Assembly: GCA_004298675.1 (NCBI GenBank)
Contig: SCRI01000075.1
Coordinates: 1 to 59,548 of the forward strand
DNA from: a bacterium
GTDB taxonomy: Bacteria; Vulcanimicrobiota; Vulcanimicrobiia; Vulcanimicrobiales; SCRA01
Length of the DNA: 59,548 nt
Reading direction: 5' to 3'
In this document: positions 44,781 through 53,753 of the stretch, piece after piece
Numbering within the stretch: position 1 is the stretch's first letter
How the letters are laid out: the number at the start of each line of letters is the position of its first letter
The notes under the pieces: model-generated
Told to the model about the DNA's origin: nothing
Database searches by the model: none
What the model saw: the letters and a program-made list of their open reading frames with translations, nothing else
Translations under genes and position numbers: made by a program

Positions 44781-45006
44781 TACGATGCGGTGCGCGAAGC
44801 CTGCGCGCTACCCTCTCATGCGTATGGGGATCCGTCGCCGATTGGCACTCGCGTGCATTCGCGGCGTGGGACACATGACGCAGGGGACGGCGTAACGGTT
44901 CACGGTGCTCGCATGCTACCAGAGGCGAGCGAGTGAGGTCAACGCTTGCAGCGAGAATTCACCCGGCAGAGGGACGCGCTCGCGGCCGCGGGAACGTGCC
45001 TCGACG
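44781..45006 (-). other. Rest of the symporter/GNAT intergenic region
   Basis: This holds the symporter promoter on the minus strand (44913-44942) and the roughly 125 nt of leader before the hairpin. On the plus strand it is the region upstream of the GNAT gene, where I see no clear promoter. No gene is supported. Confidence 0.5.
44913..44942 (-). promoter_or_regulatory. Promoter of the symporter operon
   Basis: On the minus strand TTGACC (44937-44942), an 18-bp spacer and TAGCAT (44913-44918) form a good sigma70 promoter. The expected start near 44906 gives a leader of about 180 nt. Confidence 0.6.
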
Positions 45007-45471
45007 ATGCACGAAATCGCCGTTGCGTCGGCGCCAGCTCAGATCGAGACGGTGCGCGCGCTCTTCCGCGAATACGCGGCCTCGCTCGACGTCGACCTCT
45101 GCTTCCAAGACTTCGAGCACGAGTTGGCCACGCTACCCGGCGGCTACGCGCCGCCGCGCGGAACGCTGCTGCTGGCGCGGGTGGACGGCACCCCCGCGGG
45201 CTGCATCGCGCTGCGTCCACTGGAGAACGGCGTCTGCGAGATGAAGCGTCTGTACGTCAGGCCGGAGTACCGGAAGAGCGGTCTTGGGCGCGAGCTAGCG
45301 CGGCGCGTGCTCGAAGATGCCAAGGCGCTGCACTATCACGCGATCCGTCTGGATACGCTGCCTTCGATGGGAGCAGCGATCGCGCTCTACCATGCGCTGG
45401 GCTTCCGCGAGGTCGCTCCCTACCGCCACAATCCCGTCGCCGGCGCGCTCTTCCTGGAGCGGAATCTCTAA
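45007..45471 (+). CDS. GNAT-family N-acetyltransferase
   Basis: This 154-residue acetyl-CoA-dependent acetyltransferase has the pyrophosphate loop in [14 protein letters not shown], CxALRPL-like strand 4 before it and the C-terminal [11 protein letters not shown]. The acceptor is unknown. ATG 45007 is chosen for the family N-terminus; the frame is open to 44905 but that part lies in the divergent promoter. It precedes the aminotransferase by 26 nt on the same strand. Confidence 0.85.
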   Translation: MHEIAVASAPAQIETVRALFREYAASLDVDLCFQDFEHELATLPGGYAPPRGTLLLARVDGTPAGCIALRPLENGVCEMKRLYVRPEYRKSGLGRELARRVLEDAKALHYHAIRLDTLPSMGAAIALYHALGFREVAPYRHNPVAGALFLERNL

Positions 45472-45497
45472 AGCACGGGTGGAAAGCGCCCGGTACC

Positions 45498-46790
45498 ATG
45501 AAGCAGTTGGACGAGTTGTACGGCGCCGCCTCGCCGCAGGCGCTGTACGACGAAACGGTGGCCAATTACCGGGACTTCGTCAATCCGCCCCTCGCGCGTG
45601 TGATGAAGCTCTCAGGGTCCGTGGTCGAGGTGCGTGCCGCTGGGACCACGATCTACGATCACCACGGCAAGGCCTACCTCGATTTCGCCGGCGGCTACGG
45701 TGTCTTCACGCTCGGCCACTCGCATCCCAAAGTCGTGGAGGCGGTGCGCCGCCAGTTGGAGCTGATCTCCCTCTCCGGCAAGGTGTTCTTCAACCCGTTG
45801 CTGGGGCGCGTGGCCAAGCGCTTGGCTGAGCTGGCGCCAGGGGACCTGCGCATCTCGTTCTTCGCCAACAGCGGCACCGAGGCGGTGGAGGGGGCGCTCA
45901 AGCTCGCCAAGGCCGCCACGCACCGCCATAAGATCGTCTCGACCACCAATGCCTACCATGGCAAGACGTTGGGCTCGCTCACCGCCACCGGGCGCGAGTA
46001 CTTCCGTAAGGAGTACCAGCCGCTGGTGCCGGACTTCGAGCACGTGCCCTACGGCGACGCCGAGGCGCTCGAGCGCGCGTTACCGGAGGCGGCGGCATTC
46101 ATCGTCGAGCCGGTGCAGGGCGAGGGCGGCGTCAACCTGCCGCCGCAGGGATACCTCACGCGTGCGCGCGAGCTGTGCGACCGCTACGGCGCACTGCTCA
46201 TCGCCGACGAAGTGCAGACGGGACTCGGACGCTGCGGCTTTCGCTTCGCCGTGGACGAAGAGGGCGTGGTACCCGACATCATGACGCTGGCCAAAGGTCT
46301 CTCCGGCGGCGTGATTCCCGTGGGCGCCTATCTCGCGCGCCCCGCCTGCTGGAACGCGGCCTACGCCAAGCAGCCGTTGATGCATACCTCCACGTTCGGC
46401 GGCGGTGAGCTGGCGTGTGCGGCGGCGCTGGCCGCGCTCGACGTGCTGGAGGAGGAGCATCTGGTGGAGAACGCGCGCGAGCGCGGACGCCAGTTGATCG
46501 ACGGTGCGCGCGCCGTAGCCACGGCCTATCCCGACGTCGTGCGCGAAGTGCGCGGCAAGGGATTGCTGGTGGGCGTGGAGCTGACGCACGAAGGCTACGC
46601 CGGCACGATCATTCCCGAGATGCTGCATGCAGGTGTCACCGCGGCGTGGACGCTCAACATGCAGCGCGTGATCCGCCTGGAACCGCCCTTGGTGGTGACG
46701 GAGGAGGAAGTCGAGCGCGCTCTCGCGGCGCTGCGCAAAGGGGTGGCGCAGGCCAGGGAGAAACTCGGGGTCCTGTCATGCCCTACGTAG
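45498..46790 (+). CDS. Class III aminotransferase, putrescine/ornithine type
   Basis: This 430-residue fold-type I PLP enzyme has SGTEA (125-129), IADEVQTGLGR (D237) and K266 in TLAKGLSGGVIP. The start is compatible with putrescine or other omega-amino aminotransferases (N-terminal extension with ANYRDFVNP). The amino donor could be putrescine, ornithine, beta-lysine or GABA. Its 3' end overlaps the next gene by 13 nt. Confidence 0.85.
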   Translation: MKQLDELYGAASPQALYDETVANYRDFVNPPLARVMKLSGSVVEVRAAGTTIYDHHGKAYLDFAGGYGVFTLGHSHPKVVEAVRRQLELISLSGKVFFNPLLGRVAKRLAELAPGDLRISFFANSGTEAVEGALKLAKAATHRHKIVSTTNAYHGKTLGSLTATGREYFRKEYQPLVPDFEHVPYGDAEALERALPEAAAFIVEPVQGEGGVNLPPQGYLTRARELCDRYGALLIADEVQTGLGRCGFRFAVDEEGVVPDIMTLAKGLSGGVIPVGAYLARPACWNAAYAKQPLMHTSTFGGGELACAAALAALDVLEEEHLVENARERGRQLIDGARAVATAYPDVVREVRGKGLLVGVELTHEGYAGTIIPEMLHAGVTAAWTLNMQRVIRLEPPLVVTEEEVERALAALRKGVAQAREKLGVLSCPT

Positions 46791-47233
46791 AGTCCTCGAT
46801 TACCATCGCGGCCCCGGCTCGCCACGTGTACGACATCGCCAAAGAGCAGGAACGTTTTCCGGAGTTCATGCCGGACGTCGAGACGATCGAGGTGGTGGAG
46901 CGCCGCCCCGGCAGCGTGCTCACCAAATGGAAGACGCTGGTTGAAGGGGCGCCCATCGAGTGGGTGGAGGAGGACGTCTTCCATGACGACACCTGCTGCA
47001 TCGATTACAAACTGCTCGAAGGTGATCTCGACAAGTTCGAGGGCCGCTGGACGTTCAGCGAGGACGGTAGTGGCGAGACGCGCGTGACGCTCGGTGTCGA
47101 CTACGATTTCGGCGTGCCCACGCTGGCCGAGCTGATCGGTCCCACGCTGCAGAAGAAAGTCGAGGAGAACTCGGCGATGATGCTGCAAGCGATCAAGCGC
47201 GAGGCCGAGGCGAAAGTCGCCGGCCAGCACTAG
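46778..47233 (+). CDS. SRPBCC-fold (START-like) protein
   Basis: This 151-residue protein resembles coenzyme Q-binding or polyketide-cyclase SRPBCC proteins. The pattern SSITIAAPARHVYDIAKEQ at the N-terminus and the long C-terminal helix after GPTLQKKVEEN are typical of the helix-grip fold, which binds hydrophobic ligands. It overlaps the aminotransferase end and is likely co-translated. Function unknown. Confidence 0.78.
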   Translation: MPYVESSITIAAPARHVYDIAKEQERFPEFMPDVETIEVVERRPGSVLTKWKTLVEGAPIEWVEEDVFHDDTCCIDYKLLEGDLDKFEGRWTFSEDGSGETRVTLGVDYDFGVPTLAELIGPTLQKKVEENSAMMLQAIKREAEAKVAGQH

Positions 47234-47248
47234 CGGACGCGCTTTGGT

Positions 47249-47905
47249 CTAGCGCGGCAGGGCGAACGCCGCGATCTCGTTCTTCTTGAAATCGTTGGTC
47301 CAGAGGCGTTCGCCATCCCGCGCTAGCGAGATGGCGGCGAAGGGCGATTGCGCGATCCACTCTGGTTTGGGCTCGCCGTTATGGGCCACGCGCGCGATGC
47401 GGCAGCCGCCGCGCTCGCGCCCCCGCCAGGTGGAGATGTAGAGCACGTCGTCGATCCAAGCGAGGCCGACGATCTCCTCGCCGATGGGAATCTCGCGCAC
47501 CGGGCGGCCGGCGTCGTCCAATTCCAGCACGCGCTTGTTGTAGCGCTGGCTCAGCCACAGCCGCTCGCCGTCGAATGCCAAGAACGACCCGGTGTCGTCC
47601 GGGCACGGAATCGCCTCGTGCTGCTTGAAGCCGTGGCCCGGGAGATAGCGGCGGATGAAGCGGCTGTCGCCCTCCTCGCTGCAGAGGATCCGGATCTCGT
47701 CGCCCACCGCCACGCTGCCCACCGGGCGCCCTGGGACGGCAGACTCCTCCGAGACCACGCCGCTGTGCGGGTCGAGGGCATACAGGCGGCCGGTCTCCCA
47801 CGATCCCACCCACAAGCGCTGGCCGTCAAAGGCTAGCGACTGCGGGGCGGGGCAAGGGGCGGGGATCCGCACGAGCTCCTCGAGCGGACGCAACGTCGTC
47901 TCCAT
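47249..47905 (-). CDS. Beta-propeller-like protein, unknown function
   Basis: This 218-residue protein shows repeated strands of the type LAFDGQRLWVGSW, LAFDGERLWLSQRYN and LARDGERLWTNDF about every 45-100 residues, suggesting a small NHL/SMP-30-like propeller. No signal peptide is visible from the ATG at 47905, which is preferred to 47962 because the upstream segment looks non-coding. It is divergent from the acyl-ACP-reductase-like gene. Confidence 0.7.
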   Translation of the reverse strand: METTLRPLEELVRIPAPCPAPQSLAFDGQRLWVGSWETGRLYALDPHSGVVSEESAVPGRPVGSVAVGDEIRILCSEEGDSRFIRRYLPGHGFKQHEAIPCPDDTGSFLAFDGERLWLSQRYNKRVLELDDAGRPVREIPIGEEIVGLAWIDDVLYISTWRGRERGGCRIARVAHNGEPKPEWIAQSPFAAISLARDGERLWTNDFKKNEIAAFALPR

Positions 47906-47967
47906 GGGCGGCGCCTTCGCTGAAAAGGGCCTCCTGCCCCTACACAGAAAGCTGGCCCCCAATATTC

Positions 47968-49095
47968 ATGGGTAAGTTCGCGTTTCTGATCCACCCCCTC
48001 TCGCTCGAAGACGTGGCCCGTTACGAGCCCGGCGCCAGAGGCAAAGGGCGCGCGATCATCGAGAAGATCCTCTCCTGGATGCCGTGCTGGACCACGGCGC
48101 ATATCACGGGGGTACGCTCCAAGGCCACCGGTGCCGAGGTGGAGGGCTGGTTCATCACCGTGCCCCTCATGCCCGAGCACTTTGTGACGCTGCCGCGCGA
48201 GGAGGTCTACGGCCGCATCGTGCACGCCTGCGAGATGGGCGCGGAGTTGGGGGCGGAGATCGTGGGCCTAGGAGCCTTCACGGGCGTCGTCGGCGACGGC
48301 GGCGTGACGATCGCGGAGCGCTCGCCCATCCCCGTGACCACCGGCAACTCGCTGACGGTGGTGGCGGCCGTGCAGTCGCTGCTGCGCGGCGCGCGCGAGA
48401 TGGAGATCGATCCCAAAGATGCCGTCTGCACCGTGGTAGGGGCCACCGGCTCCATCGGCAGCGCGGTGGTGCGAATGCTGGGCGACAAGGTGGGGCGGAT
48501 GGTGTTGGTGGCGCGCAATCAGACGCGCCTGCGCAAATTTGCCGAAGAGGTCGCGCCCGAGCTCGGCGCGCCGGTCGAGTTCACGACCGACGTGAGCGCG
48601 GGCGTGCGCCGGGCGCAGCTGATCATCACGGCCACCAGCTCGACGTTGGAGATCATCCATCCGGAGGATCTGCAGCCCGGTGCGGTGGTCTGCGAGGTCT
48701 CGCTACCTCACGACGTGAGCCGCCGCGTCGCGGAGCTGCGTCCGGACGTCCTGGTGATCGAAGGCGGCAACATGCGCGTCCCCGGCGAGCCGCGCTTCAT
48801 GCGCGTACGCGAACAGGGTGAGGAGTTCGATCTGGGGCTCCCGCCCGCGACGGCGCTGGCTTGCATGTCGGAGACGATGACCTTGGCCCTGGAGGGGCGC
48901 AACGAGAACTATAGCCTTGGACGCGGAATCCGGTTGCCGCAGTTGCGTGAGATCGAGGGCCTGGCGGCGCGTCATGGTTTCGAGCTAGCGGATCTGCGCG
49001 CATTCGACGTCGCGATCACCAAGGAGCAGTTGGAGTCCACGCGCGCGGCGGCGCGAATCGCGCGGCTGGGCCGCGCCGTCGGAGGCAATTCATGA
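47968..49095 (+). CDS. Homologue of cyanobacterial long-chain acyl-ACP reductase
   Basis: This 375-residue protein has the architecture of cyanobacterial acyl-ACP reductase (AAR), which reduces fatty acyl-ACP to aldehyde. The central NADPH fold is VVGATGSIGSAVV (near 152), TTGNSLTVV corresponds to the AAR TTGN motif, and C299 in ALACMSETM aligns with the thioester-forming cysteine of the Synechococcus enzyme, followed by the conserved LEGRxENYSLGR. Databases often label such proteins shikimate dehydrogenase, but the AAR resemblance is closer. No aldehyde-deformylating oxygenase is nearby. The next gene overlaps its stop (ATGA 49092-49095). Confidence 0.8.
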   Translation: MGKFAFLIHPLSLEDVARYEPGARGKGRAIIEKILSWMPCWTTAHITGVRSKATGAEVEGWFITVPLMPEHFVTLPREEVYGRIVHACEMGAELGAEIVGLGAFTGVVGDGGVTIAERSPIPVTTGNSLTVVAAVQSLLRGAREMEIDPKDAVCTVVGATGSIGSAVVRMLGDKVGRMVLVARNQTRLRKFAEEVAPELGAPVEFTTDVSAGVRRAQLIITATSSTLEIIHPEDLQPGAVVCEVSLPHDVSRRVAELRPDVLVIEGGNMRVPGEPRFMRVREQGEEFDLGLPPATALACMSETMTLALEGRNENYSLGRGIRLPQLREIEGLAARHGFELADLRAFDVAITKEQLESTRAAARIARLGRAVGGNS

Positions 49096-50015
49096 AACGA
49101 GTGGTCTCGGTCTCACTGGGGAGCTCGACGCGCGACCACCGGGTCGCCGTCGATTTTCTCGGCGAGCGTTTCGACATCTCACGCGAGGGCACCGACGGCT
49201 CGTTGGACCGCGCCATCGCGCGCATCCGCGAGTTGGACGGCAACGTCGACGCGATTGGCTTGGGCGGCATCGACGTCTATCTCTATGCCGGCAGCAAGCG
49301 TTATGCGCTGCGTGACGGCAAACGCCTGCTGGAAGCCGGCACGAAGACACCCATCGTTGACGGCAGCGGACTGAAGAATACGCTGGAACGCGAGGCCGTG
49401 CGCTATCTGCGCGAGCAGCTCGGGTTGGAGCTGCGCGGCACCAAGGTGCTGATGGTCAGCGCACTCGATCGCTTCGGCATGGCGCAGGCGCTGGTGGAGG
49501 CGGGCGCCGACGTGCTCTTCGGCGACTTCATCTTCGCCCTCGATCTCGACAAGCCGGTGCGTGATCTCGCCGAGTTCGAGGTCCTGGCGGAGCGCTATCT
49601 CCCCGATGCCTGTAAGCTGCCGTTTCAGTTCTTCTATCCCACGGGCAAGAAGCAAGAGGCACCGCCCAAGCCAAAATACCCGCACTATTACGACGAAGCC
49701 GCTCTCATCGCGGGCGACTTCCACTTCATGCGTCAGTTTCTCCCGGATCGTCTAGACGGCAAGACCGTGCTAACCAACACCGTTACGCCAGGCGACATCG
49801 AGGAGTTGCGCCGGCGTGGTGTCGCGCGGCTAATCACGACCACGCCGGATCTAGGCGGCCGCTCCTTCGGCACCAACGTGATCGAAGCGGCGCTGCTGGC
49901 TCTCTTGGGCAAACGGTGGGAAGAGGTGACTCCTGCCGATTATCAGCGCGCACTGCGCGAGTTGCGCTTCGAGCCCCGAGTCGTCAACTTCACCGCGGGC
50001 GCGCCGACACCGTAG
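49092..50015 (+). CDS. Conserved protein often labelled quinate 5-dehydrogenase, true function unknown
   Basis: This 307-residue cytosolic protein has the N-terminal VSLGSSTRDHRVAVD, GGIDVYLYAG, VDGSGLKNTLER and LMVSALDRFGMA blocks of a family paired with the preceding reductase in other bacteria. It lacks a clear NAD(P) dinucleotide motif, so the quinate dehydrogenase label is doubtful. KLPFQFFYPTGKKQE is another conserved stretch. Coupled translation with the AAR homologue suggests a joint pathway. Confidence 0.75.
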   Translation: MKRVVSVSLGSSTRDHRVAVDFLGERFDISREGTDGSLDRAIARIRELDGNVDAIGLGGIDVYLYAGSKRYALRDGKRLLEAGTKTPIVDGSGLKNTLEREAVRYLREQLGLELRGTKVLMVSALDRFGMAQALVEAGADVLFGDFIFALDLDKPVRDLAEFEVLAERYLPDACKLPFQFFYPTGKKQEAPPKPKYPHYYDEAALIAGDFHFMRQFLPDRLDGKTVLTNTVTPGDIEELRRRGVARLITTTPDLGGRSFGTNVIEAALLALLGKRWEEVTPADYQRALRELRFEPRVVNFTAGAPTP

Positions 50016-50041
50016 GAAACAAGGGTAAGAGGGGACGAGCC

Positions 50042-50108
50042 TGGTGCGTCGAACGCACCGCCGCTAACGTCGTCGCTATCTGTGCCGCCGCGCTGTATGA
50101 AGCGCGGC
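50042..50108 (+). other. Two hairpins in the greA leader
   Basis: GGTGCGT/ACGCACC (50043-50059) and GCCGCGCT/AGCGCGGC (50087-50108) are perfect stems upstream of greA. There is no U-tract. The second ends 12 nt before the GGAGG ribosome site. Confidence 0.4.
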
Positions 50109-50130
50109 AGCGTGGGACCGGAGGTCCAGG

Positions 50131-50634
50131 GTGAACGAAAAAGAGATCGTCTTAACGGCAGAAGGGCTCCGCAAGCTCGAGGAAGAGCTCGACCACCTCA
50201 AGACGGTCCATCGCCAAGAGGTGAACGAGCGCATCCGGCAGGCCAAAGAGTTCGGTGATATCACCGAGAACGCCGAATACGAGGACGCCAAACAAGAGCA
50301 AGCCTTCGTCGAGGGCCGCATCCTCAAACTCGAGGCGATGATCCGCAATGCGCGGCTGATCGACGAGAGCGAGTTCACCAGCGGTGAGGTGCACCTTGGC
50401 TCGATCGTCAAGGTGAAGGACGTTACGAATAATCGCGCCTTCGAATTCACGATCGTCGGCAGCGCGGAGTCCGATCCAGCCAATCAGCGCGTCTCCAACG
50501 AGGCGCCGATCGGCCGGGCATTGATGGGCAAGAAGAAAGGCGACGAAGTAGTCGTCAACACGCCCAAGGGCAGCGTGGCCTATAAGATCGAGCAGATCAA
50601 GTCGCAGAAGAAGGCCGCGAAGAAGGCGGGATGA
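50131..50634 (+). CDS. greA: Transcription elongation factor GreA
   Basis: This 167-residue factor rescues backtracked RNA polymerase. The N-terminal coiled coil (about 10-75) has the acidic tip GDITENAEY with D43 and E46; the C-terminal FKBP-like domain (80-158) follows, with a lysine-rich tail. The GTG start is supported by GGAGG six bases upstream. The stop overlaps lysS (ATGA). Confidence 0.96.
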   Translation: MNEKEIVLTAEGLRKLEEELDHLKTVHRQEVNERIRQAKEFGDITENAEYEDAKQEQAFVEGRILKLEAMIRNARLIDESEFTSGEVHLGSIVKVKDVTNNRAFEFTIVGSAESDPANQRVSNEAPIGRALMGKKKGDEVVVNTPKGSVAYKIEQIKSQKKAAKKAG

Positions 50635-52130
50635 AGGACCAGGAGGGGACCCGCGAAGCGGAGCTGATTGCGGCCAGGCGAGCAAACCTGGCCGCGCTTC
50701 GTTCCATGGGGGCGGATCCGTATGTCCTCACCCGCTTCGACGTGAACGCCAAGGCGAGCGAACTGCAGCGGCGCTTCGCCGATCTCCCCGCCGGCGAGAG
50801 CCTGCCCGAGCGCTTCGCGCTCGCCGGGCGCGTGATGCTGCTGCGCGGCCAGGGCAATATCGCCTTCGCCGACCTGTGGGACGAGAGCGGCAAGATCCAG
50901 CTCTTCTTGAAGGCCGACGTGGTGGGTAAGGAGCCGCTCAAGGCCTTCCAGCACCACGTCGACCGCGGCGACTTGCTGGGCGCCCAGGGGCGCATCGCAC
51001 GTACGAAGCACGGGGAGCTCTCACTGCTCGTCGAGCGCTACGACGTGCTCGGCAAGGCGCTCGCGCCGCTCCCCGACAAGTGGCACGGCTTGGTCGACGT
51101 GGAGCGCCGGTATCGCCAGCGCTATCTCGATCTCGCCGTCAATCCGGAGGTTCGCCAAGTCTTTCTGATGCGCTCGCGCATCATCGCCGAGTTGCGCCGC
51201 TTTCTGGATGCGCGGGATTTCGTGGAAGTCGAGACGCCGGTGCTCATCAACATCGCCGGCGGCGCTACCGCGCGCCCCTTCCAGACGCACCACAACGCGC
51301 TCGACCTCGATCTCAACTTGCGCATCGCTACCGAGCTCTATTTGAAGCGTTTGGTTGTGGGCGGGATCGAGCGTGTCTACGAAATCGGCCGCATCTTCCG
51401 CAACGAAGGGATCGACACCAAGCACAATCCCGAGTTCACGATGATGGAGCTCTACGCGGCCTACTGGAGCTATGAGGAGATGGCCCAGTTTACCGAGGAG
51501 CTCTATGCGCACCTGGTGGCGCTGGTGACCGATGGCAAGTCGACGCTGCCCTTCGGGGACCGGGTGCTCGACTTCCAGCGTCCGTTCGCGCGCGTCAAGT
51601 ATTTCGATGCGCTCCAGGAGCACGGCGGATACGCGCGTGCCGATCTGCTGGACGCCGAGCGCGCGCTGCACATCGCGCAGTCGTTGGGCCTTCCCAAGCC
51701 GCCCTCGCATGCGCATGCGCTCGACAAGATCTTCGAGGCGGTGGTCGAGCCGCATCTGGTCGATCCCACCTTCGTCATGGACATCCCCGTGCTGCTCTCG
51801 CCGCTGGCCAAGCGGCGCGCCGACGACCCCCTCTTGACCGAACGCTTCGAGCTGTTCATCGCCAACATGGAGGCGTGCAACGCCTTCTCCGAACTCAACG
51901 ATCCCGACGATCAGCGCGGACGCTTCGAGGAGCAGGCGCGCGATCGCGATGCCGGCGACGCCGAGGCACCGCCGCCGGATTGGGACTTCATCACCGCGCT
52001 CGAAGTGGGGATGCCGCCTACGGCGGGTATCGGCATCGGAATCGACCGCCTCGTCATGTACCTGACGAATCAGCAGTCGATCCGTGACGTCATCCTCTTT
52101 CCGCTGGCGCGACCGATCGTGGAGCGCTAG
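50631..52130 (+). CDS. lysS: Lysyl-tRNA synthetase, class II
   Basis: This 499-residue enzyme has an N-terminal OB-fold anticodon domain (about 55-150) and class II catalytic domain with motif 2 (GRIFRNEGIDTKHNPEFTMME) and motif 3 (GIGIGIDRLVM). The length is standard. Its ATG overlaps the greA stop. The 3' end is overlapped by a small minus-strand gene. Confidence 0.97.
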   Translation: MKDQEGTREAELIAARRANLAALRSMGADPYVLTRFDVNAKASELQRRFADLPAGESLPERFALAGRVMLLRGQGNIAFADLWDESGKIQLFLKADVVGKEPLKAFQHHVDRGDLLGAQGRIARTKHGELSLLVERYDVLGKALAPLPDKWHGLVDVERRYRQRYLDLAVNPEVRQVFLMRSRIIAELRRFLDARDFVEVETPVLINIAGGATARPFQTHHNALDLDLNLRIATELYLKRLVVGGIERVYEIGRIFRNEGIDTKHNPEFTMMELYAAYWSYEEMAQFTEELYAHLVALVTDGKSTLPFGDRVLDFQRPFARVKYFDALQEHGGYARADLLDAERALHIAQSLGLPKPPSHAHALDKIFEAVVEPHLVDPTFVMDIPVLLSPLAKRRADDPLLTERFELFIANMEACNAFSELNDPDDQRGRFEEQARDRDAGDAEAPPPDWDFITALEVGMPPTAGIGIGIDRLVMYLTNQQSIRDVILFPLARPIVER

Positions 52131-52248
52131 GCGTTCTCTTGACGCGCTCGGGGCCCACCAGGCCCTTGGCGACCAGGTACATCTTCGTGTTGATGACGAC
52201 GAAGCGCCAGATTTGGTAAGGAATGAAGCTTCGCCAGAATCTCGACAT
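52090..52248 (-). CDS. 52-residue protein downstream of the SQR-like flavoprotein
   Basis: This small frame starts 6 nt after the flavoprotein stop and has GGAG eight bases upstream of its ATG. It encodes a basic, aromatic N-terminus (FWRSFIPYQIWRFVVINTKM), which I associate with short proteins next to SQR-like genes, followed by a less regular tail. Its end overlaps lysS by 41 bp. The amphipathic N-terminal segment could attach to membrane or the flavoprotein. Confidence 0.65.
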   Translation of the reverse strand: MSRFWRSFIPYQIWRFVVINTKMYLVAKGLVGPERVKRTPSAPRSVAPAERG

Positions 52249-52254
52249 GCGCGC

Positions 52255-53682
52255 TTACTCCGGTATCAATGGCCAGCCTGGGCGGGCCTGCAGCTTCCAC
52301 AGGAACGCGCTATGCAGCGCGCGCTTGGTCCACGCGCCGCCTAGCCCCACCTCGAGCGTGCAGAGCTGCATGTCGCGTCCGTATTTGGGGTAACGCTCGA
52401 AGTCCCGTGCTACCGGCGTCATGATGATCGACGCCGCCGATCCGCTCCAGAAGGAGTTGCCCATCGACGCGATACAGGCCGCGGGAATCTCCGATAGCCG
52501 CGCATGGTGGCTGGGCGGGCGGCCCCCGATCTGGTCGGCAATGTTCTGCGCAACCGTGCGCCCCATGATGCCCGAGGCCATCCCGGTTCGCGGCGTGGTG
52601 GCTTGGATGACGGCACCTCCCGCGGACTTCTTGGGCTTGGAGAGCGGGTGCGGCGGCGCGAACGCGATGCCGGCGGCGTACAGGTTCTCGTAGCGCGGCG
52701 AGCGGTAGACGGCCGGCCAGTCCGAGCCACGGTACTGATCGTAGGCTTTGGGCGTGTAGTCGCCGTCGACGCTCATGAAACCGTTGGGCTGCGTGAGGTC
52801 CTTGGAGATGTCGGATCCGTCGGCGGCCACGTAGCGCAGCGGAATGCCGCGGAACTGCGGGATCAGCATCGCGAAGTCGTAGTCGAGCGACGCCGGATCG
52901 GCGCCGGCCTGCTCGTAATGCACGCGTCCGGGCTCGACCTTGGTGACTCCGGCGGCCATGATGGACCGCACGTCGGCCTCGTCCAAGAGGCCGCGTACGA
53001 GACTCGCGCCGGTGACGAGCCGGCCAAAGTTCAGCATCTCGACGCCGTCGACGCCGAAGTCGCCCGCCTCCGGCTCGTTGCTGAGCCAGACGAGGTCCGC
53101 GCGCTCGCGCAGGCCGCGCCGCCGCAGATCGGCATCGACGTTCATCAGGTACTCGAAGGCCGCTCCTTCGCAGGTGGCGGTGGGATGACCGGTGCCGATG
53201 ACCAGGCGCTTGCGCTGCCCCTTCTCCAGCTCCGCGACGACGGCGAGGTAATGGTCGCGAGCTTGCTCGGCGTGCTCGACGCTGCAGACGCTCCACGTGT
53301 TCCCGGTCTGGGGGCCCAGGCCCGGCGTCGCGGCAAAGTTCAGGAACGGACCGGTGGCGTTGACGCAGTAATCGTAAGGACGCAGCTCGCGCGAGCCGTC
53401 GCCGCGCTCGACGGCGACGGTATTCTCGTCGGGATGGATCTCCGTAGCGCGTCCGTCGACGTAGTGCACGCCGATGCGCTCGTAAACCGGTGCCAGCGTA
53501 AAATGCACGTTGTCTGCGGGCATCGTTCCGGTTCCCACCCAGATCAAGCTAGGGAACCACGTAAAGCGGTTGCCGGGCGAGACGACCGTGATCTCCGCCT
53601 GGTGCTTGAGCAGACGGGAGAGATGGAGTGCCGCCGTGTGGCCGGCGAAGCCTGCTCCCAGGATGACGATGCGCGGCTTCAT
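52255..53682 (-). CDS. Sulfide:quinone oxidoreductase-like FAD flavoprotein
   Basis: This 475-residue member of the two-dinucleotide-binding flavoprotein group has the FAD motif VILGAGFAGHTAA (7-19). C133 (SVCSVEHA) and C171 (TATCEGAAFEY) lie near the positions of redox cysteines in SQR, and a further Cys is in IPAACIASMGN. C-terminal segments look amphipathic, as for membrane-peripheral SQR. The family also includes type II NADH dehydrogenases, so substrate is not proven. Confidence 0.78.
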   Translation of the reverse strand: MKPRIVILGAGFAGHTAALHLSRLLKHQAEITVVSPGNRFTWFPSLIWVGTGTMPADNVHFTLAPVYERIGVHYVDGRATEIHPDENTVAVERGDGSRELRPYDYCVNATGPFLNFAATPGLGPQTGNTWSVCSVEHAEQARDHYLAVVAELEKGQRKRLVIGTGHPTATCEGAAFEYLMNVDADLRRRGLRERADLVWLSNEPEAGDFGVDGVEMLNFGRLVTGASLVRGLLDEADVRSIMAAGVTKVEPGRVHYEQAGADPASLDYDFAMLIPQFRGIPLRYVAADGSDISKDLTQPNGFMSVDGDYTPKAYDQYRGSDWPAVYRSPRYENLYAAGIAFAPPHPLSKPKKSAGGAVIQATTPRTGMASGIMGRTVAQNIADQIGGRPPSHHARLSEIPAACIASMGNSFWSGSAASIIMTPVARDFERYPKYGRDMQLCTLEVGLGGAWTKRALHSAFLWKLQARPGWPLIPE

Positions 53683-53753
53683 GCTCCACAGATACCGCTT
53701 GCATGTGAAGCGGCGACGAAGGGAGGACGAAGCCGCGCCGCGGTCAGGCTTGG

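Noticed and set aside
48084-48821. Alternative plus-strand frame inside the AAR-like gene
   Set aside because: Shadow frame; the AAR frame carries the conserved motifs.
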